From Azoarcus sp. (GTDB lineage Bacteria; Pseudomonadota; Gammaproteobacteria; Burkholderiales; Rhodocyclaceae), in contig JAISPJ010000005.1 in NCBI GenBank assembly GCA_031274995.1, positions 1-33,659 on the forward strand: DNA of 33,659 bases, in the 5' to 3' direction. This document shows positions 19,094 through 27,804 of the stretch, piece by piece. Both the position numbers and the translations under genes were made by a program. The first letter of the stretch is position 1; each line of letters starts with the position of its first letter. The notes beneath the pieces were generated by a model, which worked only from the letters and a program-made list of their open reading frames with translations, made no database searches and was not told the origin of the DNA.

Positions 19094-19123
19094 TTGCGTG
19101 TGCTGCGGATTCTCTTTTATAGT
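19094..19123 (+). promoter_or_regulatory. Candidate uvrA promoter
   Basis: TTGCGT (19094-19099) and TATAGT (19118-19123) are spaced by 18 bases, placing the transcription start roughly 20 bases before the ATG. No LexA-box pattern overlaps it and no clear Shine-Dalgarno precedes the ATG. Confidence 0.4.
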
Positions 19124-19152
19124 GTGCGGTTTACTGTCACGCCTTCCCTGAT

Positions 19153-21996
19153 ATGGACGCAATCCACATTCGCGGTGCCCGTACCCATAACCTGAAGAAC
19201 ATCAACCTCGATTTGCCGCGCAACCGGCTCACAGTCGTGACCGGCCTGTCGGGTTCAGGCAAGTCGTCGCTGGCGTTCGACACACTCTACGCCGAGGGCC
19301 AACGGCGGTACGTGGAATCGCTCTCCGCTTATGCTCGCCAATTCCTGCAATTGATGGAAAAACCGGATGTCGATCTGATCGAGGGGCTGTCGCCCGCCAT
19401 CGCCATCGAACAGAAGGCCGCCAGCCACAATCCGCGCTCTACGGTCGGAACCGTCACGGAAATCCATGACTATCTGCGCCTGCTTTATGCCCGCGCCGGT
19501 ACTCCGCACTGTCCCCGGCATCCTGGCCGGACGCTGGACGCGCAAAGCGTGGCGCAGATGGTCGATCAGGTGTTGGCGTTGCCCGCCAACTCCCGCGTGA
19601 TGATTCTCGCGCCGGTGTTGACCGGCCGGAAAGGGGAACAGCAGGAATTGCTTGCCAGTCTCGCAGCACAAGGTTTCGTGCGGGCGCGGATCGACGGCGC
19701 CATCGTTGACCTGGATGCGCCGCCGCCGCTCAACAAGAATGGCCGCCACGAGATCGAGATCGTCATCGACCGTCTGCGTGTACGGCCCGAGTCGCGCAGC
19801 AGGCTGGCCGAATCGTTCGAGACCGCGCTTGCGTATAGTGACGGACGCGCGATTGCGGTAGAAATGGACAGGATGGACGGTGGCGGGGAATACCCTTTTT
19901 CGGCCCGCTTTGCCTGCCCGGTGTGCGACTTTGCCCTGCCCGCGCTGGAACCCCGGCTGTTCTCGTTCAACAACCCGGCAGGCGCATGTCCGCGCTGCGA
20001 TGGCATCGGGCAAATCACGTTCTTCGACCCGCAACGGGTTGTTGCTTACCCGGAACTTTCATTGGCCGCCGGGGCAATCCGGGGCTGGGACAGACGCAAC
20101 CAGTTTTATTTCCAGATGATCGAGTGTCTGGCCGCGCATTACAAATTCAACGCCGACGTGCCGTTCAACAGCCTGCCAAAAAAAGCACGGGAGGCTGTGC
20201 TGCACGGATCGGGGAAAGAGTGCATCGCGTTCCTCTATTTCTCCGAAAAGGGTCTCACGGTAACAAAGTCACATCCGTTCGAGGGAATCATTCCCAACAT
20301 GGAGCGGCGTTTCCGCGATACCGATTCGGTGCTGGTGCGCGAGGAACTGCTAAAGTATCGCGCCAGCCGGTGCTGCCCGGACTGTAATGGCGCACGTCTG
20401 ACTCCGGCGGCCCGGCATGTTCTGGTAGGGGATCTGTCCCTGCCAAAGGTGGCTGCCTTGCCATTGTCGCGCTGTCTGGCGTTTTTCAACGGACTGCAAC
20501 TCGAAGGGCAACGCGCGCCCATCGCGGAAAAAATCGTCCGGGAGATTACTGCGCGGTTGGGTTTTCTGGATAACGTCGGCCTCGGCTACCTGAGCCTTGA
20601 TCGCGCGGCCGATACCCTTTCCGGCGGAGAAGCGCAACGTATCCGGCTGGCCAGCCAGATCGGCTCGGGGCTGACCGGGGTCATGTATGTGCTCGACGAA
20701 CCATCCATCGGCCTGCACCAGCGCGACAACGCCCGCCTGCTGGAAACCCTTGGCCGGTTGCGCGATCTCGGCAATACGGTGATCGTGGTCGAGCATGACG
20801 AAGAGGCCATGCGGGCCGCCGACCATCTCGTCGACATGGGGCCCGGCGCGGGTGAAAACGGCGGGGAAGTCATCGCCAGCGGCACTCCTGGGGCAGTCAT
20901 CGACAATCCGGCCTCCGTAACCGGCGCATGGCTTGCGGATCGCCGCAAGATTGAGTTGCCCGCCCGCCGCGTGCCGATGGATGCCGCACGGGTCATACGC
21001 ATTACTGGCGCAAGCGGTAACAACCTGAAAAAGCTCGATGTCGATATTCCTGTCGGGCTTTTCGTCTGCGTCACCGGCGTTTCGGGTTCGGGCAAATCCA
21101 CGCTCATCAACGATACCCTGGGCGCGGCGGCAAGCATCCAACTCAACGGAACAAACCTCGAAGCCGCGCGGCACAAGGCTATCCACGGGCTTGGCCTGCT
21201 CGACAAAATCATCGGTGTCGACCAATCCCCTATCGGGCGCACCCCGCGCTCCAACCCTGCCACCTATACCGGACTGATGACGCCCATCCGCGAACTTTTC
21301 TCCGGTGTGCCTGAGTCCAGGGCACGCGGTTATGGGCCAGGACGTTTTTCGTTCAACGTCAGGGGAGGACGCTGCGAAGCCTGCCAGGGCGACGGCATGA
21401 TAAAGGTGGAAATGCACTTCCTGCCCGACATGTACGTCTCTTGCGACAGTTGCCGGGGCCAGCGTTACAACGCCGAGACGCTGGAAATCCGCTACAAGGG
21501 GCACAACATTTACGAAGTGCTGGAGATGACCGTCGATCAGGCGCTCGGTTTCTTCTCTGCCGTACCCGCCATCGCGCGCAAGCTCGAAACCCTGGCCGAT
21601 GTCGGTCTCGGCTACATCCGCCTCGGGCAAAGCGCCACCACGCTCTCCGGCGGCGAGGCGCAACGGGTCAAACTTGCGCTCGAACTCTCCAAACGCGACA
21701 CGGGACGCACGCTCTACATCCTCGACGAACCAACCACCGGCCTGCACTTCCAGGATATCGAACTGCTGTTGCGCGTCCTTACCCGCCTGCGCGACAACGG
21801 AAACACCATCGTCGTCATCGAGCACAATCTCGACGTTATCAAAATGGCGGACTGGATCATCGATCTCGGCCCTGAAGGCGGTAACGACGGTGGCACGCTC
21901 GTCTGTGCCGGCACACCGGAGTCCGTCGCCGCCTGCATGCAAAGCCACACAGGGCAATATCTGGCAAAGGCGCTGGAGCGGGCGAAGGGCGGGTAG
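19153..21996 (+). CDS. uvrA: Excinuclease ABC subunit A
   Basis: Damage-recognition ATPase of nucleotide excision repair; 947 residues, full length. It has two ABC modules: Walker A at 31-38 (GLSGSGKS) and 642-649 (GVSGSGKS), with paired LSGGEAQR signatures and Walker B motifs in [10 protein letters not shown] and [10 protein letters not shown]. Zinc modules use C255/C258 with C279/C282 and C741/C744 with C764/C767 (CEACQGDG and CDSCRGQ). The N-terminus [19 protein letters not shown] fixes the ATG at 19153. It appears monocistronic and is convergent with the PEP-CTERM gene. Confidence 0.98.
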   Translation: MDAIHIRGARTHNLKNINLDLPRNRLTVVTGLSGSGKSSLAFDTLYAEGQRRYVESLSAYARQFLQLMEKPDVDLIEGLSPAIAIEQKAASHNPRSTVGTVTEIHDYLRLLYARAGTPHCPRHPGRTLDAQSVAQMVDQVLALPANSRVMILAPVLTGRKGEQQELLASLAAQGFVRARIDGAIVDLDAPPPLNKNGRHEIEIVIDRLRVRPESRSRLAESFETALAYSDGRAIAVEMDRMDGGGEYPFSARFACPVCDFALPALEPRLFSFNNPAGACPRCDGIGQITFFDPQRVVAYPELSLAAGAIRGWDRRNQFYFQMIECLAAHYKFNADVPFNSLPKKAREAVLHGSGKECIAFLYFSEKGLTVTKSHPFEGIIPNMERRFRDTDSVLVREELLKYRASRCCPDCNGARLTPAARHVLVGDLSLPKVAALPLSRCLAFFNGLQLEGQRAPIAEKIVREITARLGFLDNVGLGYLSLDRAADTLSGGEAQRIRLASQIGSGLTGVMYVLDEPSIGLHQRDNARLLETLGRLRDLGNTVIVVEHDEEAMRAADHLVDMGPGAGENGGEVIASGTPGAVIDNPASVTGAWLADRRKIELPARRVPMDAARVIRITGASGNNLKKLDVDIPVGLFVCVTGVSGSGKSTLINDTLGAAASIQLNGTNLEAARHKAIHGLGLLDKIIGVDQSPIGRTPRSNPATYTGLMTPIRELFSGVPESRARGYGPGRFSFNVRGGRCEACQGDGMIKVEMHFLPDMYVSCDSCRGQRYNAETLEIRYKGHNIYEVLEMTVDQALGFFSAVPAIARKLETLADVGLGYIRLGQSATTLSGGEAQRVKLALELSKRDTGRTLYILDEPTTGLHFQDIELLLRVLTRLRDNGNTIVVIEHNLDVIKMADWIIDLGPEGGNDGGTLVCAGTPESVAACMQSHTGQYLAKALERAKGG

Positions 21997-22037
21997 CGTC
22001 ATCACCTGGACAATGCGCCGCGCAGGGCGCTAAAGGA

Positions 22038-22059
22038 AAGGGGGGCTTGCGCCCCCCTT
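22038..22059. terminator. Hairpin between uvrA and the PEP-CTERM gene
   Basis: AAGGGGGGC (22038-22046) pairs with GCCCCCCTT (22051-22059) around a TTGC loop. It lies between convergent genes ending at 21996 and 22093 and can serve both. On the minus strand it is followed by TCCTTT. Confidence 0.65.
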
Positions 22060-22092
22060 CCACTCTTCAACCTAAAAAATCAGACAGCCAGA

Positions 22093-23016
22093 TTACAGGC
22101 TCTTGCTGCGGCGACGGCGTGCTACGGTACCAATCATCGCAAGACCGGCCAGCATCATGGCGTAGGCTTCGGGTTCGGGAACGACTTGGGCGAGATAAGT
22201 CGCCTGAATCGTGGCCGAGAATCCCATCCCATTCGGCGTATTCAGCCAGGTGCTGCTGCCGTTGCCGAGGTTATTGCTGTTGTTATTGTGGACGATGAAC
22301 TCGATTGTATTATTCCCGTAGACATTCCAGGCAATGTCATTCGCAATAATCTCGACGTAATCCATCTCCCAGGAAAAACGGTTTGCGTCTTGAGCAGCGA
22401 AAGCACTGTACACCGTTCCGTTGATAATGATCGCATGTACATGGTCGTCGGAGGTAAAACCAATCCTGAGAGTGTCAAGCGTTACCGTTTGGTTGACGCC
22501 ATTACCGGTAGATTGGGAGTCGTCGATCATCGTCACGAAGGAATAATAGCCGTTGTCCGCGACACCCGTGTACTGGAGGCCGCCGATCGTATAGTAATCA
22601 GGGGTGCTGATCCAGGAATAGTCGGTGTTCCAGTGGAGCGAGGCAGCGCGATCGGACCCAATTCCCATCGCGTTCTTATAGCCTGCAGTATTGAGAATGC
22701 CATTGGCGTAGGTGCGCTGGGCTGCCCAATTAAAGGTTTCATTGGAACTGCAGAAAATGCCACTGCATGTATTCTGCCCGCCCAGATATTTGACCTGCCA
22801 TTGGCTGGCGCTGGCGTTCGAGGTGTCACGTAGCTGACCTTGAATGACACTTCCGACGTTTCCGGTGTTTCCGGCGTTTCCGACGTTTCCGGTGTTTCCG
22901 ACGTTAGTCGATGGAAGGGGGGGGGGCGCAATAATGTTTTCGGCATAAGCCGATGGGGCGGCAACCGCCGCAATACTTAATGCCAACAACGAAGCGGCAA
23001 AGAGCTTGGACATCAT
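22093..23016 (-). CDS. PEP-CTERM sorted surface protein
   Basis: Secreted protein of 307 residues. A signal peptide (1-25, ending SAYA before Glu) is followed by a short low-complexity stretch, IIAPPPLPST, then six tripeptide repeats of the type NVG/NTG/NAG, then a beta-rich body of about 230 residues that I do not recognise. The C-terminus is a full PEP-CTERM signal: VPEPEAYAMMLAGLAMIG as sorting motif and helix, then a VARRRRSKSL basic tail. Such proteins are cut by exosortase (EpsH/XrtA type) and linked to exopolysaccharide production; no exosortase is in this window. AGGAGA lies just before two adjacent ATGs (23016 or 23013). Homopolymer and 9-mer repeats in the coding DNA are described under findings. 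Confidence 0.9.
   Translation of the reverse strand: MMSKLFAASLLALSIAAVAAPSAYAENIIAPPPLPSTNVGNTGNVGNAGNTGNVGSVIQGQLRDTSNASASQWQVKYLGGQNTCSGIFCSSNETFNWAAQRTYANGILNTAGYKNAMGIGSDRAASLHWNTDYSWISTPDYYTIGGLQYTGVADNGYYSFVTMIDDSQSTGNGVNQTVTLDTLRIGFTSDDHVHAIIINGTVYSAFAAQDANRFSWEMDYVEIIANDIAWNVYGNNTIEFIVHNNNSNNLGNGSSTWLNTPNGMGFSATIQATYLAQVVPEPEAYAMMLAGLAMIGTVARRRRSKSL
22851..22926 (-). repeat. Tandem 9-mers and a ten-base homopolymer inside the PEP-CTERM gene
   Basis: Six consecutive 9-bp units of the type TTCCGACGT/TTCCGGTGT occupy 22851-22904 and encode (N-V/T/A-G)6. Twelve bases further, ten G in a row (22917-22926, C on the coding strand) encode Ala-Pro-Pro-Pro-Leu. Both kinds of tract are prone to slippage during replication. 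Confidence 0.85.
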
Positions 23017-23058
23017 TAAATCTCCTGATAAACCAGATGGAAATAAATTGACAGTGAA

Positions 23059-23302
23059 GCACCACTATAGACAGTGGGGTGCCACTACAAATCAGTATAG
23101 CAAAAACCATGCCTTAGCTATATACCTTTGATTGTTAAAGAGATATAAACATTTATAAAAGAAATGTGTAAAAAAACACGACATTTATAATGATATCAAA
23201 TACACAAAACGTATACACATTTTTATTTTAGTGTATATATTTATTCCTGCGTAAACACATTTTATTTCGGTAATTACGCACTTTATTTCGGTAATTATGT
23301 AC
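23059..23302. promoter_or_regulatory. Long AT-rich control region upstream of the PEP-CTERM gene
   Basis: The gap 23017-23493 has no supported gene. It holds an imperfect inverted repeat, GCACCACT and AGTGGGGTGC (23059-23082), in the leader of the PEP-CTERM gene, and two tandem 21-bp direct repeats starting TTTATTTCGGTAATTA (23261-23281 and 23282-23302, two differences). A related ACACATTTTTATTTTA lies at about 23214. Direct repeats 21 bp apart put sites on the same DNA face and suggest an activator or repressor array. 23303-23493 shows nothing clear. Confidence 0.45.
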
Positions 23303-23493
23303 TTAACCTGTAGTGTGGTTATCCGTCATTGCTCGCAATAACATTTATTGTTATTACGACATTCCCCCGGAATTGAGTAGCGGCTGATTTTAGAGTGGGC
23401 AGCCATTCCATTCCTTCTTCTCCCATGCAGCGACGCCAACGCGATGACGCCAAGGGATCGACCGGCGGCTTATGCTGAAGACAGGTTTGCGTC

Positions 23494-24150
23494 CTATTCC
23501 GATAACGGCGCGTCGCTTTCAATCAACTGATGGCGGATGGCGTACCGGACGAGTTCGGCGGTGTTGGCCAGCCCCATCCTGATATGGATGGTAGCTTTGT
23601 GCGTACTGACGGTTTTCACGCTCAATTTGAGCCGCCGGGCGATTTCGGAGACACCGAGCCCCTGCACGAGCATGAGGAATATCTGGTAGTTGCGGTCAGT
23701 GAGGCGTTTGTGGGGTAGCTGTTCCCGGTTGCCCTGGAGAATGTCGCGGGTAAGGCTCTCGGTAATATCCTGGCTGATGAAGAGGCCGCCGCCAACGATC
23801 TTGCGAATGGCGTCGATCAGCAGAGCCTCCGCATTGTCCTTGCAGAGATAACCGGACGCGCCCGCCTTGAGGGCACGCACGGCATAGATGTCTTCTTTGT
23901 ACATGCTGAGAATGAGGATAGGCAGGCGCGGAAACTCATCCTTGACCTGTTTGATGAGTTCGATGCCATTGCGTCCGGGCATGCTGAGGTCGAGCACGGC
24001 GACATCCCATTGCCCGGCGCGCAACAGTGCCACCGCCTCCGTACCGTTGCTGGCTTCCCCGGCAACAATGATGTCGCCAGCTTCGCTGAGAATGTGTTTT
24101 AGACCGGCACGCAGGATGTCGTGGTCGTCTGCGATGAGAACGCGAATCAC
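23494..24150 (-). CDS. NarL/LuxR-family response regulator
   Basis: Two-component response regulator of 218 residues. The receiver domain has acidic residues in IADDHD, the phospho-acceptor Asp54 in AVLDLSMPG, the Thr/Ser position in ILSMYK and Lys in LCKDN. A GerE-type HTH occupies about 145-210 (GLGVSEIARRLKLSVKTVST). Its ATG overlaps the histidine kinase stop by four bases, so the pair is co-translated and is surely cognate. The PEP-CTERM gene downstream on the same strand, behind a long control region, is a plausible but unproven target. Confidence 0.93.
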   Translation of the reverse strand: MIRVLIADDHDILRAGLKHILSEAGDIIVAGEASNGTEAVALLRAGQWDVAVLDLSMPGRNGIELIKQVKDEFPRLPILILSMYKEDIYAVRALKAGASGYLCKDNAEALLIDAIRKIVGGGLFISQDITESLTRDILQGNREQLPHKRLTDRNYQIFLMLVQGLGVSEIARRLKLSVKTVSTHKATIHIRMGLANTAELVRYAIRHQLIESDAPLSE

Positions 24151-25601
24151 GGGTTGCCTCCCTCCGACGAATCTTCACTCAAGGGCAGGATGACGGAAAT
24201 GCGCACGCCGTGGCTGCCATCGACGCTCATTTCCCCGCCGAGCATACTCACGCGCTCGGACATGCCGAGAAGGCCGAAACCTCTCCGAGGAACATGAAGG
24301 TCGAAACCAACGCCATCATCCTGAATGAGAAGATGCAGCCTGCCGTCGATTTCTTCCATTCGGATATCCACGTGCGTGGCGCGCGCGTGGCGGGAGATAT
24401 TGGTGAGCGCCTCCTGAACAAGCCGGAAAACGGCAATGGACCGGTCAGAATCGAGTTTGTATTCGTCCCGGTCCGCATAGAAAACACAGCCAATGCCGCA
24501 ACGTTCCCCGAATTGCCGAACGAGGTGTTCGAGCGCGGCACGCAAGCCGAGCACATCGAGCATACCGGGGCGCAACCCCTCGGATATGCGGCGCATGGAT
24601 TCGATGGTGCGTTCCACGAGGGCGCGCGAACCGTCGATGCGGCCTGCGCAAGTTTTGCCGCCGCCAGCATTGCCGGAGCGATCGAAATTCTTGCGCAGCC
24701 AGCCAAGATCAATGCGCAGGGCAGTGAGTGCCTGCCCGAGTTCGTCGTGGAGTTCGCGGGCGATGGAGGTACGTTCGCTCTCCCGCACGCCTTGCAGGAA
24801 GCGGGCGAGTTCGCGCAGCCGTGCCTGCGATTCCCGTAGCGCGTCTCCAGAGCGGCGCAGTTCTTGCGCACGGCGGCGGGTAATGACGTGCAAAAGAGCA
24901 ATGGTCGCCAACCCAAGCAGCCAAACGGTTCCATGCCAGAACTGAATGGCGCGCCAGGTGGGTTCCTGCGCGGTCCGGTAGGCGTTGAGGTCGACCGATA
25001 TGCTCGCGCCGCCGCGCAGCCCGCCTACCGGGACGAGGGTGTCGCGGTGGCACTCCATGCATTCTTTCTCCATCTTCATGGGAAGCATGACGCGCATCAA
25101 CCCGTGTCCCCGCCCATCCTGCGAGAGCGGTTCCGTGATGATGGATGCCCCTTTGCCCAGTTCTTCGAGCGCCTTGATTTCCCAGTCGTCGGGCATGTTC
25201 TCGCGGTTGCGGAGTTGCCTGGAAGTGAGCCGTTCCTTGAATTCGAATTGCCGGTTCGACAAGCCCTGGATGGCCAACAGCATGTGCATGGGCGTAAGCA
25301 GGACGAGATCGAGAGCCTCCCCGGAACGATCATTCGCGGAAAAATGCTGTTCCTGTTCGAGAGAGTTGAACGCGGGCAGACGATCATTACGCACGAAAAC
25401 GCCCCCGACCGAAGAAGCCCATTCCCGGATTGCCATGTCTTTACGGAGACTGGCGATGGCCGCGATGCGCGCGAGCTCTGCGGCAGTATGGTTCAACTGC
25501 TCGCGTTGCAGAAAAAGGGAAACCAGCACCAGCACCGTCCACACGAACGCGAATAGTACCGTTCCCCGGCATGCGGCAAAGGGATGAAAATGTCCGTCCA
25601 T
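24147..25601 (-). CDS. Sensor histidine kinase with heme-c (CxxCH) periplasmic domain
   Basis: NarX/DegS-type (HisKA_3) kinase of 484 residues. TM1 is at about 13-31, and a periplasmic domain of the Tll0287-like/DUF3365 kind spans about 35-215. It includes CMECH (181-185), a c-type heme attachment motif, followed by the usual LRGGASISVDL. TM2 is at about 221-240, then a coiled coil. The dimerisation helix has the phospho-His in ARELHDELGQ (His285). The ATPase domain has the N-box (EALTNISRHARA), DDGVGFD and GFGLLGMSER. It probably senses redox state, oxygen or NO through the heme. The ATG at 25599-25601 is chosen because it precedes a normal membrane anchor. It overlaps the response regulator by four bases. 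Confidence 0.9.
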   Translation of the reverse strand: MDGHFHPFAACRGTVLFAFVWTVLVLVSLFLQREQLNHTAAELARIAAIASLRKDMAIREWASSVGGVFVRNDRLPAFNSLEQEQHFSANDRSGEALDLVLLTPMHMLLAIQGLSNRQFEFKERLTSRQLRNRENMPDDWEIKALEELGKGASIITEPLSQDGRGHGLMRVMLPMKMEKECMECHRDTLVPVGGLRGGASISVDLNAYRTAQEPTWRAIQFWHGTVWLLGLATIALLHVITRRRAQELRRSGDALRESQARLRELARFLQGVRESERTSIARELHDELGQALTALRIDLGWLRKNFDRSGNAGGGKTCAGRIDGSRALVERTIESMRRISEGLRPGMLDVLGLRAALEHLVRQFGERCGIGCVFYADRDEYKLDSDRSIAVFRLVQEALTNISRHARATHVDIRMEEIDGRLHLLIQDDGVGFDLHVPRRGFGLLGMSERVSMLGGEMSVDGSHGVRISVILPLSEDSSEGGNP

Positions 25602-25620
25602 TGTTTTTGAATAACACAAG

Positions 25621-25656
25621 CCTGAAGGCCGGGGATTCCCCGATACGGTTCCGGGG
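25621..25656. repeat. GC-rich inverted repeat shared with 9593-9609
   Basis: CCTGAAGGCCGGGGATT (25621-25637) is the exact inverse complement of 9593-9609. It is followed by CCCCGATACGGTTCCGGGG, so several alternative hairpins can form. Similar motifs flank IS200/IS605-type elements in other bacteria (from memory), so this may be a remnant, but no transposase is present. Confidence 0.45.
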
Positions 25657-25732
25657 AGTCTTTGGCTCTGGTCTACAGCGAGCAGGTTGTGATTATCTCG
25701 CAATCCACGCTATAAATGGCGGGACTAAACAC

Positions 25733-26638
25733 CTACCCCGTCACTCGCAGTTTCAGCCCCGCGAGAAGCGTTTCCAGCTTCAATCCCATCACGCCGGCCA
25801 TTTCACCTGCCATGCAAAAGCCGCAGCGCCCGCACAGGCCCGCTGGCCGGCCCTGGCACTCGGGAAGCCTGCTGCCGTCGGGCATGACGAAGTTCGCCAT
25901 CCAGCAATACTTCTTGAAATCGCGCTTGCGCATGAGTTTCAGTCCCGCCACGGAATTCATGATCGGGTAACCCTTTTGTTTGTAGGCGATGACTTTGTCG
26001 AGCACGATGCGGCGAGTGGCATCATCGAGTTCGAGCGCCTCCGTGCCGGGAAACGGCGTGTGCAGGTTGATGGCGATGGATTCGATGTTCGGATGATCCC
26101 TGGCGAACTGGATGGCTTCATCCACTGAACCATGATTCAGGGCGTTGGCCACCATGTTCACGCTGACACGGGAACGGCCACACCCCTCGATATTCCGGAC
26201 GAGCCGATCAAACGTGCCCTTGCCCCGGATGGCGTCGTGAGCCGCGCCGACACCGTCCATGCTCACCCAGATGGAATCCGCTTCGAGCCCCGCAAACGGG
26301 TGAGCGGCGTTGGTCGTCACCGTCACCGAGTAAAAGCCGATTCTTTTCGCCAGGCGGATGACGCTGTTCAAGTCGTGCCCGCCATCGCGCCACAGCGTCG
26401 GTTCCCCGCCTTCCAGATCAACAAAACGCGAACCCTGCTGATAACAATATTCGAGATCGGACTGGATTTCAGCAAAGGTTTTTACAATGGCATCCTTTTT
26501 TGCATAAATAGAACAATGCAGACATTTCAGATTGCATTTATCGGAAATAAAAACAACCGATTGCAGAGGGATTTTTTTATTCAGTATGCGAACATTAAAA
26601 AACCACAGCGGAAAATAAAGAAATGGTTTCATAAACAT
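25733..26638 (-). CDS. Radical SAM protein with C-terminal cysteine cluster
   Basis: Radical SAM enzyme of 301 residues. Cys35, Cys39 and Cys42 form the CNLKCLHC motif for the SAM-binding [4Fe-4S] cluster. DLEGGEPTLW (74-83) is the GGE SAM-amine motif, and VTTNA and WVSMDG are the usual barrel strands. A second cysteine set (245, 261, 269, 272, 275) at the C-terminus looks like a short SPASM/twitch-type auxiliary cluster. It ends with a helical tail. It lies four bases after the UbiA-family gene and is probably co-translated. By family logic it could modify a peptide or a lipid/quinone precursor, but I recognise no named subfamily. Two ATGs (26638 and 26632) are possible. Confidence 0.85.
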   Translation of the reverse strand: MFMKPFLYFPLWFFNVRILNKKIPLQSVVFISDKCNLKCLHCSIYAKKDAIVKTFAEIQSDLEYCYQQGSRFVDLEGGEPTLWRDGGHDLNSVIRLAKRIGFYSVTVTTNAAHPFAGLEADSIWVSMDGVGAAHDAIRGKGTFDRLVRNIEGCGRSRVSVNMVANALNHGSVDEAIQFARDHPNIESIAINLHTPFPGTEALELDDATRRIVLDKVIAYKQKGYPIMNSVAGLKLMRKRDFKKYCWMANFVMPDGSRLPECQGRPAGLCGRCGFCMAGEMAGVMGLKLETLLAGLKLRVTG

Positions 26639-26642
26639 ACTT

Positions 26643-27632
26643 TCATCTGATGAAACTCAAAATCATGCCGATCAGGCAAACAGAAACCAGCAGATTTCTT
26701 GCCAAAAACCAACGAATCATGAACCAGCCGATGCCAATGGTTTCGACTTGTTGCCATCCGCGCATGGAACCCATCCAGGGTTTTGGCTTGAATTTTTGTT
26801 CCGGGTTTTTATAAAAAACCGTCATCATGCGAAAAAGCCCTATCGCCATCGGCAGGGTCAGTATCAGGGCCGCATGGAAAACTGACAGGCTACCGCTCCA
26901 GATGCCGTAGCCGATGATAAGAAATGGAAGGAAAAGAATGAAAAAAAGAACGGCAAGCATGACCGGGGGACGATCCAGGAATACGGCCAACGTATGTTTG
27001 CCCGTTTTTTTGTCCGCAACGACATCGAGCATGGAATGCACGTAGATGATATTCATCACCAGAAGGCCGACCGGAATCGAGATGAAAATGAGTGTCTGGT
27101 CTATTGCGCCACAGGCTGCGTAGTAAGTTCCGATCATATTCAGTGGCCCGAAAACGACACCTATTACTACTTCACCTAACCCATGATAGCTAAGACGCAA
27201 GGGAGGGGCGGAATAGAAAATTATCAGTACTGTCGTAATGGCCGCAACATAGAGAATCACCACCCCCCGGAAATAAAAAACGACGCTACCAATCAGAAAG
27301 GTAATCCCCATGAGGGCCAGTGAAACACCGAGCAATTGCCTGTCTGTTGCCTGACCGGAAGTCAGGTAGGTACATTTGCCAATACGGGCACGAAAACCTT
27401 CCCGACTCAGAAGGTTGCGGTAATGGGCATGATGCGCCTTGTAATCGAAATAATCATCGAATAAATTGGCTGACATATTGCCGACGATAACCCCCATGAC
27501 CGCGAGAAAAGCCAGGGGAAAGGAAAATTCCGACTGGTTCGCGGCAAGGCAGACCGCGAAAAGCGCAGGCAACACGCTTTGAGGAAGCGCGTGGGGACGC
27601 GAATTCTTGAACCAGAAACGGAAAAAGGACAT
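26643..27632 (-). CDS. UbiA-family prenyltransferase (MenA-like)
   Basis: Integral membrane prenyltransferase of 329 residues with about eight or nine hydrophobic helices. The first Asp-rich motif is NLFDDYFDYKAH (56-67) and the second DVVADKKTGKHT (203-214); both bind Mg2+-diphosphate of a prenyl donor. The N-terminus KNSRPHALPQSVLPAL resembles 1,4-dihydroxy-2-naphthoate prenyltransferase (MenA), but no menaquinone genes are nearby. The start is the ATG at 27630-27632; a TTG further up is less likely. The product may be a prenylated aromatic, heme-like or lipid compound; the partner radical SAM gene follows in the same operon. Confidence 0.85.
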   Translation of the reverse strand: MSFFRFWFKNSRPHALPQSVLPALFAVCLAANQSEFSFPLAFLAVMGVIVGNMSANLFDDYFDYKAHHAHYRNLLSREGFRARIGKCTYLTSGQATDRQLLGVSLALMGITFLIGSVVFYFRGVVILYVAAITTVLIIFYSAPPLRLSYHGLGEVVIGVVFGPLNMIGTYYAACGAIDQTLIFISIPVGLLVMNIIYVHSMLDVVADKKTGKHTLAVFLDRPPVMLAVLFFILFLPFLIIGYGIWSGSLSVFHAALILTLPMAIGLFRMMTVFYKNPEQKFKPKPWMGSMRGWQQVETIGIGWFMIRWFLARNLLVSVCLIGMILSFIR

Positions 27633-27718
27633 TGGGATTCTAGACGGCAAGAACAAACAAGCAGAGCCATTCTACAGTATCATTTTTCCGCCTTCCGTGC
27701 TTTTTATGCACTATGAGC

Positions 27719-27761
27719 AAATCTGCCGCCCGCAGCCGTTTCAGCCACGGGCGGCAGATTT
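27719..27761. terminator. Terminator downstream of the type I secretion operon
   Basis: A perfect 14-base stem AAATCTGCCGCCCG (27719-27732) with its complement at 27748-27761 and a 15-base loop. It lies 44 bases after the tolC-like stop (27805, minus strand) and upstream of the UbiA gene, so it separates the two units. Confidence 0.75.
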
Positions 27762-27804
27762 ATTTGGAGTATACAAGCACCTGGCTGCCGGAATTTATCG
27801 GGAT

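Noticed and set aside
20350-22005. 551-residue open frame on the minus strand
   Set aside because: It lies entirely opposite uvrA and mirrors its codon pattern; the product has no recognisable motif.
22851-22904. Short tandem repeats considered as a CRISPR array
   Set aside because: Units are 9 bp, contiguous without spacers, and encode an in-frame tripeptide repeat.
23319-23522. 67-residue open frame upstream of the PEP-CTERM control region
   Set aside because: It overlaps the response regulator stop, has no ribosome site and no recognisable sequence.
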